DNA of 64,000 nucleotides from Pyrrhosoma nymphula (lineage: Eukaryota; Arthropoda; Insecta; Odonata; Coenagrionidae). Made by a program: the position numbers and the translations under genes. The notes under the pieces are model-generated. The model was not told the DNA's origin. It searched no databases and worked only from the letters and a program-made list of their open reading frames with translations. Below are positions 55,015 to 64,000 of this stretch, one piece after another. The stretch is taken from positions 83,527,094 to 83,591,093 of the forward strand of contig OY754337.1 in the NCBI GenBank assembly GCA_963573305.1, read 5' to 3'. Position 1 is the first letter of the stretch; every line of letters starts with the position of its first letter.

Positions 55015-55409
55015 TTAGCCACGCCCGTGACTGTTGTTCACCCACGGAAATATGCTACCTACTGGTTGGTTACCAAACATTTCGCCAGCGAATATCGTTC
55101 CATTCAATGTCGTTCGTGTGCGCTAAAGTCCGCTGATGTGTTCCGATGTGCGCTAACTTTAACTTCCCCCAATGTTCCATTCAAAAATGATACTAAATTA
55201 ATCAGATTGAGATGAAAATTCGTTCCGGAGTGGTATTTCAATTGGTCGGAAAATCTGTACGATTGGTCCAAATACATTCAACGTATTTTGCATAAGTTGT
55301 TGCTTTTCCCCTCAGCGATCCGTTTCTTCTGTTTCAATATACCTATATTACTGAATCTTTATAGTTCAAATTAAGGGTTTGATATTCCGTTCTAAGGTGA
55401 TGCTTATAT
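55015..55409. other. No recognised feature
   Basis: An incidental ORF (54985-55215) starts inside the palindrome. Nothing else recognised. Confidence 0.4.
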
Positions 55410-55995
55410 AAGACTAGCTGAATTACCCGGCGATGCTCGGGATCACACTTCCTTCATTACCTCTTAATGGGTATCTAATGAAATAAATTTTAACTCCCTA
55501 TCTTGAGTGAAAGTAGTTTTAAAAAGCAAAATAAATAACCACTGCAAAAAACCCAACGCTTAGCATTCCTACTCAGCTTAACTAAGCAAAATGAATTTTA
55601 ACTGCGTTAAAGACCAAAATTTGGTTGTCAAGGAAATATGCTAAAATACTATTTAAGTTTTTTCCGGTGAGTGATATTCAGGTATTTTTCTCGGGCTCTG
55701 CACCAGGTAATTGGCTTTATATTGGCCAATATGAAGCCAATAACCTGGTGCAGAGCCCGAGAACAATACCTAAAAATGCTGTTGTTGATTTCAGAGAAAC
55801 ATGTGCGTGTTTGCAGGTAAAAACGCGATTTTTAGACAAATACGAATTGGAAATGATAATTGATTGAAAGAATTATAAACTTCATTCCTTCAGCCATTTG
55901 ACTAAAAAAATCCCGACAATATATCTTGAATGGAAGTAATTTTAAAAGGCAAAAAATGAACCACTGCACAAAACCCAATACGTAGCGTAGATCAA
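55410..55995 (+). repeat. Interspersed repeat interrupted by a PLE palindrome
   Basis: The segment opens with ACTAGCTGAATTACCCGGCG / TGCTCGGG, a word I recall as common in insect repeats without being able to name the element. A block containing GTAGTTTTAAAAAGCAAAAT and 'AACCACTGCAAAAAACCCAA' (55510-55560) recurs at 55935-55985 in the same direction. The palindromic mini-PLE at 55683-55775 lies between the two. Confidence 0.4.
55683..55775. mobile_element. Palindromic mini-PLE without ribozyme core
   Basis: Arms of about 42 bp (TCTCGGGCTCTGCACCAGGT, AATTGGCTTTATATTGGCC and the inverse) meet at GGCCAATATG. The sequence equals the outer terminus of the PLE at 47235-47858. It therefore represents only the ends of that family joined tail to tail, with everything between deleted. 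Confidence 0.7.
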
Positions 55996-56092
55996 CAAAG
56001 GGCCCCTTTTTGGGACCCTGAGATCTTTTTAAAATAACCTACAATTTTCCTCCTGTGTTGAACTATTCGTCAGCAGAATTATATATATATAT

Positions 56093-56332
56093 ACACAAAA
56101 CGAAAATTTCGCCAATAGGCCACAACAATAAAAACACTTGACAGGGGGTGGGGAAAGAAAAGTAAAAAGAGAGAAGACTTACTGTACGTTTCGGGCATGT
56201 AGGCCCTTCTTCAGCTGTAGGAAAAGTCATAGCTTTTCCTATAGCTGAAGAAGGGCCTACATGCCCGAAACGTACAGTAAGTCTTCTCTCTTTTTACTTT
56301 TCTTTCCCCACCCCCTGTCAAGTGTTTTTATG
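56093..56332. mobile_element. Palindromic mini-PLE, same family as 4034-4284
   Basis: Arms 56093-56225 and 56236-56332 are inverted copies. Both carry CUGAAGA-A-GGGC-CUACAU-GCCC-GAAAC-GUA and a 'CTTTCTTTCCCCACCCCCTG' stretch. The left side extends to 'CGAAAATTTCGCCAATAGGCC', as the right side does in the 4-kb copy. A (TA)n tract lies at 56081-56091 and 56334-56366. Confidence 0.7.
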
Positions 56333-56333
56333 A

Positions 56334-56334
56334 A

Positions 56335-56366
<32 letters not shown>
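56334..56366. repeat. (TA)n microsatellite
   Basis: About 14-16 TA units with an interruption, separating two adjacent PLE-type termini. Confidence 0.85.
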
Positions 56367-56374
56367 TAAAATAT

Positions 56375-56520
56375 ACACTCACACACAGGGAAAGTTTCGC
56401 CAATAGGCCACAACAATAAAAAAATACACGCTGGACAGGGGGTGGGGAAAGAAAGGTAAAAATAGACGACTTACTGGGTAAGAACCCTGTAAGCTCTTCG
56501 TCAGCTGGAGAAAAAGTATA
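56375..56520 (-). mobile_element. Single-arm PLE terminus, diverged
   Basis: Minus-strand reading: CUGACGA, A, GAGC-UUACAGG-GUUC, UUACC in place of GAAAC, then 'CTTTCTTTCCCCACCCCCTG' and 'GGCCTATTGGCGAAACTTTC'. It belongs to the neighbouring family, but the GAAA box is destroyed. Followed by another short (TA)n at 56518-56532. Confidence 0.6.
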
Positions 56521-56532
56521 TATATATATATA

Positions 56533-57404
56533 TTTTTTTTTGCTCTTCAACAATGCGGCGCCGGCGAGAGTGTATGAATCGCTTTGGCAAAACTGTTACG
56601 ATGGGGTTAAATTCATTAAAAATGTATCCTTTCATGCAAAATTCAGTGAAAATTCCGTTGTTTTTTTTGCAAAAAAATCTCTAGAGGAAGTTGCCGCGGT
56701 CGGAAATGGGTCTGTTTTGTGCGCGGCGCGTTAAGCAAAGAGTGAGAGATAAAGATAGAGAGAGAGAGGAAGGTATGGATGAAGAGAGAGGGGAGATCGT
56801 TGTAATAAATATGAATGAGCTGGAGAATCCTCTTTTTCTCCTCTCCCCACCCTTTGTGTCGTGTGGGACGGGGGGGTGTTGGGTGTGTCTGTCTGTGTTT
56901 AACTGTGTTTGTGTGTGCATGTGTGTGTGCCTTGTTTTCCCCCTTTCCTTTCATATCCCATCACATTTTGTGATCGTGGCATTTAATGCCACCGAGTCAC
57001 GCATTTTTGCAACGGCGGGGCAAATCAGCGTCTGGAGAGAACAGTCATTTCCTCTCCCACTACCCGCAATGCCCCACTTTCTTGCATAGTACCCTCCCAC
57101 CCACTCCATTTTCCCTCTTCCTTCTTAAAGACGATTGGAGAGGGAAGAGGCATCATCGCTCGCGGACTCAAATGAGATGCAGGAAGGAGAGAGGGCTCTA
57201 TGAACGTTCCCGTCGAACTAATTAAGGAAAGTGGGAGAAGATTCTAAGAGCCAGCGTTATGGCATTTCCCTTCCATCTTATATGGGGTGTATATCTACAT
57301 ATCGCCGTTCGATATGCCGCAAGGGCTTGTGGCAAGGGAGGATCTTAGGGACACCATACATGAAAAAAGTGAGGGTATGGGAAAAAGGAATCATCGGCAG
57401 AGGT
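56533..57404. other. No recognised gene
   Basis: Contains purine-rich (GAGA) and pyrimidine-rich tracts and a (TG)n-like run at about 56880-56930. The ORFs at 56643-57225 overlap on both strands and look compositional. Confidence 0.4.
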
Positions 57405-57980
57405 TTAAGGTAGTTTGAGCGAAATATCACTTCTCCTAAAATTTGATGAATTTGACCTTATTTTAAAGAAAAAAAACCTCCCATATTTTCAATGATATCG
57501 AAATATTAAACCCTTGTCGAACTACTTTTCGAGCATTTTGGCTAAAAAAATAAGCTGTTTTACATGGGATAGATTACGGCTGTGCGCTCCAGAGGGAGAA
57601 TGTTAAAAAAATATGGGATTTCTAACATCTAGATTTCGTCACAAAATAACGGTGTGTGGTTTGTATGTTTTTTAAACTATTCATAAAAAAATATGAATTA
57701 CTCACCGCAGTAATATTTACAGAATCGCAAAAAAACCTTCTGTTGTGAAGGCGATTTCACCATACGGCGTGAAAAAATGAATCAAGTTAGAGACTTCTGT
57801 GGTTATATTTATTTAATTACTAAAAATGTTTGTCATATTTGTGTAACTGTATCTTTGTACATACCATTTATGTTACAATATGTACTTCACACTTCCTACA
57901 GACGCCGAAATTAAACAATGAAATTCGGATATGGTCTCCATTATGACTCGGGGGAATATATATCGCTCAAATTACCTCAA
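57405..57980 (-). mobile_element. TTAA-type MITE, family A, copy 4 (inverted)
   Basis: Opposite orientation to the other three copies. TTAAGGTAGTTTGAGCGAAA at its left is the family's right end, and TCGCTCAAATTACCTCAA (TTAA decayed to TCAA) is its left end. The 'GCGCTCCAGAGGGAGAA' and 'GGTCTCCATTATGA' blocks are present as inverse complements. Confidence 0.8.
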
Positions 57981-59964
57981 GTGCGAAGGGAGCTGTTCAA
58001 AAAGAATGTTGACGGGAATCTATTTGTGTCACGCTGTTTTTGTTGTAGATATTAATAATCGTGGGTGGGAAAAAGATATTTTTATACCCATCATATCGGA
58101 AGTGTATCTCCCTTATGTTGTCGCTCTTTGTTGTAAATTTAGTCGTTTGAAGATGGATATAATTAATAAAACCGATAGCTCAAAGGAAGATGTAATATAT
58201 TTTAAAAACAAATGACATATTACTACATAACAGTTAAGAAATATACATCAGTTACACAGCAACAGATGCGCATTAAAGAAACAGAAGAAGTACGTAATTA
58301 CTAAAAAATAGTGGACTGTCGAGATAATTTCCATCACTTTTATCAGCTTTGAGAGGTATAGTGCCGGGTTGAAAATAATATGTCTGTGTAACCCGTAAAA
58401 CTTGCGTGATCCGTATTTTTAGACTAATCTTTGCCTTAATAGGTATATAATTAATATATGCTAGAATGCTTAGACTATTTAAACAAAAAAATCCCCTGAA
58501 ATTCATCATGAAGAAGTGAGATTTTTTTGGATGCATTTTTTTCTGGGGATGCCATGTGTTTTGGGTTTCTTTTTTTGTTCAAAATATTTTTAAAAAGTTT
58601 TTTGAGTCGCGAGAAGAGTGCGAAATATGGCGTTGGAGATAATGGCTGGTCGCGGGGGAAGAGACGGAAGGTAAATCAAACAGTTTTAACTGCGCCTGTC
58701 TCCCGTAACTACCTTCAAAAGCGGCCATTTTTCGTCCTCCCTGTCAGCATCTCTTGAGAGTCGGGCTGATCTATATGCGACATCTTCGTGGGAATTTGAA
58801 GTAGCGGCAACGCCGCACATCATTTCGGAGCCTGCGGGGGTGGGGGAGGAGAAGGGGGTTAAGGGTGGGGGGGTGGGGAGGGGTCGTGCGAAATGGAAAT
58901 AACCCATTAGCATTGTTGAGGGTGGGGGGGAGGGAGGGTTAAGGGTAGAGTCTCTTTTCCCAACCTCCCCCCCCCCGTGGATCCATGAATATGAATGAAT
59001 TGGGAGTTGAATGGCGTAATGCCTCGGCCCCATTTATTCATCCCGGAGAGTGTACATAACAACCCGGGCCGTGGCGACCGCCCGGGATGGCCGCCATTTG
59101 CCTCGCCACCTAACGGGCCTGGAAGCGGGAGAGAAACTAAATCTGTAGGCGTAGACGCCGGGGCAATTATATTAATTAAAATGTTATGTACAATTCCCTT
59201 TGTTAGATATCCCAATGAACAACCACTGTTTCTGACGAGTTAAAAAAGAACCACCCAATAATGGAATGAGCCAAGATTTTTCTTCACAATAGGTTACATT
59301 GACCAGTTATTTTACTCTAGGATTACCGTGAAATTGTCAAATAATCTAAGCGTAAAAGCTTGTTACTATTGTACACAAGGTTTATTGAGAGTTCTTTAAA
59401 CATTAAACAGTTTTGATATACATTCGAAGCTTAATCAGTCGCTTAATATTATAGCCGACGCTATAAATATTCTCCAATCTATTGTATTTTTCTTTTAAAG
59501 TGGCTCATCAACCCTTGACACTGCTCATGACATTAATTAAAGCTCACTAACCTGGTGGGTGACAGCTGTATTAGGTTTTCTTTATGAATGCTCATTCTTC
59601 TATTGTCCTTAATTTTTCATTTCATTGTCACTTTCCTTTTAAAGAACATTTTTTTATCATTGCAGAATTCATGTGATGTGTCTCGCCTGCGTATGATATC
59701 GCAATGAAGTGTGTTGAAAATATATTTTGTCCTTGCTGTCACTAATGTGTTCTACTACTTGCCTCTTACCTGTTACATACATGAAGCGTCCTTTCACTCT
59801 TGGATTTGCTCCTTCACGCAGATAGATAAATCTGAACAGTTCATAAAATATAGAGAGAAGGGGTTATTAAATCCGGCATAAAGTCATCCAAGAATAAAAT
59901 TATTCTAAAATTTCAGTATTACTCTCATTATGGGGTGAAATATGTCCCATTTCCCTTGTTACAG
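57981..59964. other. No recognised gene; G-rich tract
   Basis: The ORF 57931-58215 begins inside the MITE and is unrecognised. G-rich at 58836-58975 (see separate entry). The remainder is AT-rich. Confidence 0.4.
58836..58974 (+). repeat. G-rich tract with G-quadruplex potential
   Basis: At 58836-58883 there are at least eight runs of three or more G separated by one to four bases, with a second cluster at 58920-58943 and a C9 run at about 58966-58974. Sufficient G-runs for a G-quadruplex on the plus strand. No gene context is known. Confidence 0.6.
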
Positions 59965-60165
59965 TTACAACTTTTTATAGCTCTGTAATTCAACTACGCT
60001 GTATATTTTTGTACCATATAATTCCCTTCCGAAGACGTCACCAGGGTTTGCAGTATTGGGTGGTATTCCATGGAAAAGGAGTTCATCAATTACTGCCTTT
60101 ATTTGAATACACTTATGAGATCCGTCTATGCCAAATGGCTTGTCAGATGTTTCCAATTTTACCAT
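59965..60165 (-). other. Short unassigned ORF, possible exon
   Basis: 66 codons with a balanced amino-acid composition unlike most chance ORFs here (segments DKPFGIDGSHKCIQIKAVID and GDVFGRELYGTKIYSVVELQ). It ends at a TAA. I do not recognise the sequence. It could be a terminal exon or the decayed end of a transposon protein. The surrounding DNA is AT-rich with no other coding signal in frame. Confidence 0.25.
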
Positions 60166-60832
60166 ATATACAGTGACAAGTTACAAAAATATTTCAACAT
60201 TCTTAAATGTTTTTAACTGCTTAATAATACTTGTACCTTAAGGATTAAATGATTTTTATTAACTCATAATCTTATTATATAACATTTGGTACTCCCAGTA
60301 ATTCGGTTTGCATTGTGAATGAAATCATCACATTCATTGCATATCCTTAATGATAACTATCACCCGCTATGATTTTCGGGTCTCCGGAAGCAATCATTGG
60401 AGAAGTAATTTCCTGTCAGTTCTTATAATGGAACTGTGACAACAGGTGATGGGATTCTGATTTCTGAAGGTAGATTCACCCAACATTTTTTTTACAGATT
60501 TTAATGGTTCACCAGGTACTATTTCCGATGTTATGTTGTTTTCTACATTTTGGGGCTTAAATAGTTTTCCTACAAAATTTAAAGGCCATGGAATTAAACA
60601 CTATTTTTTATGTTCCAATGACTAAGTCATAATAAATATGTACTTAAATTCTAATGAAATATTCCATTTAAAGCAAGTTTAATACCATGAAAGTTGTGAA
60701 AGTTTGGTAAATAGTTCAGAGTCATGAATGTACATTGAAATCTATCGCGTAACTCTGGAGATTACGTGGAATATAACGAGGTTTATCTCTCACCTACAAG
60801 TAAAGTTGTAAAGAGTAATGACAGGTTAGTGT
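60166..60832. other. No recognised feature
   Basis: AT-rich, no ORF or repeat noticed. Confidence 0.4.
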
Positions 60833-61022
60833 TCATGATTAATTAAAATACTTAGTACTTTTCTATATATTTTTATTTGTAAGACGCGTTTCACCGATTA
60901 GTAACTACTGGAAAACAAGTACTTTATATACCTGACGATGCCGTAAATCGGTGAAACGCATCGTAGGTACCTGCAAATAAAAATTTGTAGGATAATACTA
61001 AATATTTTAATTAGTCATGAAT
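60833..61022. mobile_element. Palindromic mini-PLE with CTGACGA core
   Basis: Arms of about 65-70 bp (about 60833-60901 and 60953-61022), imperfect. The right side has UAUAC, CUGACGA, U, GCCG-UAAAU-CGGU, GAAAC, GCAUC, GUAGGU. Stem II is a good four-pair helix, UAC/GUA gives the start of stem I, and AUC is the cleavage triplet, though the G that would close stem III is A. The left arm keeps GAAACGCG and the stem II 3' strand but has lost the CUGACGA half. Related to the solo motif at 15985. Confidence 0.6.
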
Positions 61023-61243
61023 TCTTACATAAAATGATCTTCTACGAAGTGAATCCTGCGGTATTAAAGTTCATTAGTAATGACAAGGTTAAAGTAACAT
61101 TTTTTATGACATGTTGAATTCCATCATCCATTCGGCATGCATTAGGAGTTCGCGAAACTTCTTTAAATTCAGAAATTGTGAGGTGTGATTCTGTGAATGA
61201 TCTGATATTGATTGATCCTGCGGTCTAACGATGCTGTTTTCCC

Positions 61244-61447
61244 TTAGTTTATGACATTACTGGTTAAATAATCAGCTCTTGCTTTCCTGTACTTAAAAGT
61301 GTACCCATTCATGAGTATCGAAACTGCCTTTCCCTTGCTTTCTTTCCGAGTCTTTACAGCAGCATCTTGGAATGTTAATTCGTACTCTTTCAGGCGGACT
61401 CTCTTGAGGATTTGATCATCACCGGCGTAATTAGTTGACCCAGTCAT
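61244..61447 (-). pseudogene. Possible FLYWCH-type zinc-finger fragment
   Basis: 67-codon minus-strand ORF. The part reading SKGKAVSILMNGYTFKYRKA resembles the start of FLYWCH domains (pattern S-x-G-K-x-x-(L/I)-x-x-x-GY-x-(F/Y)-x-x-(H/K)-(R/K)). The W-x-C and later Cys/His residues of the finger are not present before the stop. FLYWCH domains occur in MULE-type transposases and in arthropod multigene families, so this is probably a fragment. The assignment rests on one short match. Confidence 0.3.
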
Positions 61448-62461
61448 TTGGACGACTTAGTCTTTCAGACCCATTAACCCCGTTAATTGACTGAAAACAT
61501 TCGTTTTCCTCTCCCTTTGACATAATTCCATCTCGTTAATTACCCCTTCAATGGAATTTAAAAGTCATTCCGTCGAGTTTCCTTTCAGACGTTTAAAACT
61601 CCTAATTTCGCGGAGGGGGGAAAAACCTTCTTTTTCCCTAGATCCCTTGCAACGCGGGCGACATAGAGCTGAAATTCAAAGGTAGTCATGTGCCCCCAGG
61701 GTCCGAAAGGGTAAAACCCTTTTAACAGCTGCCTTGGAGTATCCCTCCCCCCCTCTTCCTGTAGTTAATTCAACGTAGTACCGGGGGCGGGCGGGCGGGT
61801 AAAGGGTTAACTAAATTAATCCCGTGGAATCTCCGGAGGGAGACTTTAAATCGGGCGATTATCGCTATTTGTATCGCATGGCTCCATTATTTCTCATTTC
61901 CCGGCAATTTAGGCGGACATCTTAGAGCAGATTCCTTAATTCCGAAGGGGGCCTCTTAAAAATAAGAAATCGCAAATCCGGAAGAAAACTTGAGAAGCCG
62001 TTTTCCAAGAAAATAAGCCTTGTCGTGACAACAGCAGGAAGTATTATTTTAGTAGTTGTAGGAAATTCTTAATATGTAGTTTACTATTTGATTCTTAGTA
62101 TTAGAATATTATTCTTAGTAGCTACTATTGTTCCTATTAGTAGTAACTACTAACATGTTAGTAGTTTTGGGAAATTCTTAATAGTTTACTCGTGCTTACT
62201 TCAGTGCGTATGTGAGTGTTGGATAGTTACATATGTGCAAAAATATGTAAAGTAGCGAAGGTGCCCGTTGAATATCAACGGGAAGGAAAAAAAATCAACA
62301 CTGCGCGTTACTGCGTACTATGTCAAATTTTTCGATGAAATTTACTAAACATTTTCCAGTCAATAGCAAAAGTTAAATTTCGGTTTATCATTTAAAATAT
62401 TATCATATACATTGATTTTAATAAACCCTTCTTTTCTTATTTAGTGCAAATAATCATTGAG
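61448..62461. other. No recognised gene
   Basis: GC-mixed sequence at 61600-61870 with a (GGGC)n-like run at 61784-61800. Around 62050-62190 words such as 'GGAAATTCTTAATA' and 'TAGTAGT' are locally repeated. Confidence 0.35.
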
Positions 62462-63025
62462 TTAAGGTGGTTCCACCGTAAAATGACTTAAATGTCATTT
62501 TATTCATATTCTGTCTACTTGTAGAAAAAGATGTCCTCTATCTGATATGAACAACAAAATAATACCTTTCCACGCTATTTTATTCTATAATTAAACTTGA
62601 AGTTACATGGTGTTCAATGGGGGAATGAGAGAAACACGGGGAAAAATAGTATTTTTTCCATAAAATACAAATGCCATTTTCGTGGAAAACTATTTATAAG
62701 AAGAAAATAATCCAGAGAAATTGAATAAAAATAAAATATTGGCATCTTACCACCTTATTTTTCTAGTTATTGAAGAATTACTGCCGTAATTGAAGTCAAA
62801 ATGCGGTAATTCGTAGGAAATGGCGCTGCAGTCGGCTCCTATGGCTGTAAAAAAGTACTCATTTAAAATACATTCGTGGAATAATCTGCATATTTTGTAC
62901 CTTACTTTTGGGTTTCTATAGGTGACGCATTGCATCAGTGAAAGCAGTATTTTTTGGACAAAATATAAAAAATGTGGAATTTAGTATTTGTTTTGACTCA
63001 CACAGTCGCGGCGGAACCTCCTTAA
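62462..63025 (+). mobile_element. TTAA-type MITE, family B, intact copy
   Basis: 564 bp with TTAAGGTGGTTCCACCG on the left and CGGCGGAACCTCCTTAA on the right, inverted with two mismatches over 17 bp including TTAA. The interior is AT-rich and non-coding. It serves as the reference for the copies at 29224 and 44032. Confidence 0.85.
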
Positions 63026-64000
63026 TGGATATACACGGAATCTCGACTTAAGCATTGAGCATGGTCGTTATGGGAACGATGGCTCAAAAACGCTAAAATA
63101 TTGCGAAAAATCGTTACGTTTTAGCAAAAATTTCGGAATTTCTACCGGAATACTAAATTCGGTTGAAGGAATAAGAATCTTTATTTTATTTTTTTTCTTT
63201 TGGTACCTTTCCAAATTACAGAAAACCACTATATCTTATTTAATTTTGATAATAAAAACGTGATGAATATTCAGCTTCGCGTGTATTTCTTGTGTGAAAG
63301 TTGAAAGATGTGAAGTGAACGGTTTCTGAATGCATATTGTGGTAATTTGAAAGTAATTATCAGATCTCCCGATAAATTAATTAATTTTTATGAAACGCCG
63401 CTAAATCCATTCCATAAAGTAATGTGTTAATATTAGCTATTTTTGTGCTTTGTATATAATTTTGTCATATTTTACTCGATTTCTCCTTTTTTTTGTCAAC
63501 CATTGCTTCGTAGCTATTTTCGCTTTAAGGCCTACGTAAGTGATGAGCTTAAAAGTTATTATCATTGGCTAAAAGGAGGCGTTAAGAAACAGCTATAACT
63601 TTAGAGACTTATCCCATTCTACTCATGAATTGGCAATGTATGCGGTCTCAGCTTTCTAATCTCCGGATGCGGAAACTTTCAAGTAATATCTCGGGTGTAA
63701 TGAGATCCATAAAGTTGAGGAACTCATTATCAAACATCGGTTGCAAGAACTATGAATTTCTTAGTTATTAACATAATTGTTGTTTGTTCATTCTTCTTTC
63801 TCTTTAGTTTTTCCCTTGTTCAGGGGTTTCATTCTGTTTATTCCATTACAGCAGAATAAAATATTTGTTTTTTTTCTTCTGCATAATTAACTAATGCGAA
63901 TTATAAATAGGCACTAAATGTAAATGAACTTGTGCTTCGTCTTAAAAGGTCTCTTGCCAAAAAATTATTCATCCTAAGTGCCAATTTATAAATCTGATGT
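63026..64000. other. No recognised feature
   Basis: AT-rich, no ORF above 60 codons and no repeat recognised up to the window end. Confidence 0.45.

Noticed and set aside
3784..61022. CRISPR array from repeated palindromic units
   Set aside because: The palindromes are dispersed, of different families and lack regular short direct repeats with unique spacers.

Overview
The window looks like intergenic, transposon-rich DNA from an animal nuclear genome, most likely an arthropod (probably an insect). Evidence for this: long AT-rich stretches with (TA)n microsatellites, RTE-type LINEs, tRNA-derived SINEs, Penelope-like (PLE) remnants and many TIR elements. I cannot name the species. I found no convincing host gene, no rRNA, no functional tRNA and nothing prokaryotic.

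The main coding content is LINE sequence. A full-length RTE-type element lies on the minus strand at 35928-39297. It has an intact 994-codon endonuclease/reverse transcriptase ORF and sits between two (TA)n tracts. A second copy (48098-49622, plus strand) keeps 471 codons of RT and C-terminal region. At least five more 5'-truncated copies of this family (RTE-1) and six fragments of a sister family (RTE-2) are scattered through 13.9-49.6 kb. Both families end in a CTACC/GGTAG hairpin followed by an (AATG)n-type tail. Three other LINE remnants lie at 11.1, 22.2 and 22.7 kb.

The second theme is Penelope-like elements. Two loci (47.2-47.9 kb and 50.6-51.1 kb) encode recognisable GIY-YIG endonuclease C-termini between inverted terminal segments. 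At least ten further loci carry the same kind of terminus, mostly as compact palindromes with no coding interior (3.4-4.3, 5.5, 12.0-12.9, 16.0, 46.3, 55.7, 56.1-56.5 and 60.9 kb). The termini carry a recurring motif, CUGANGA-N-stem-loop-GAAAC followed by UH. In the better copies it can be folded by hand as a type I hammerhead-like ribozyme with a very short stem III. Two palindromes have clear 13-14 bp target-site duplications, so they moved as units.

The third theme is non-autonomous TIR elements flanked by TTAA. Family A (about 560-600 bp) has four copies, family B three, and families C and D one each. They share TTAAGG...CCTTAA ends. One further TIR element lies at 6.7-7.4 kb, and a probable one at 7.5-8.1 kb.

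At 53.4-55.0 kb, two nearly identical LTR-like sequences of about 720 bp face each other around a 188-bp spacer, making a 1.63-kb palindrome. Two tRNA-derived SINEs lie at 23.5 kb (plus) and 30.5 kb (minus). The rest (most of 0.7-3.4, 8.1-11, 23.8-27, 30.7-33 and 58-62.4 kb) holds no feature I can support beyond microsatellites, CpG-rich patches, G-rich tracts and two short ORFs of uncertain meaning.
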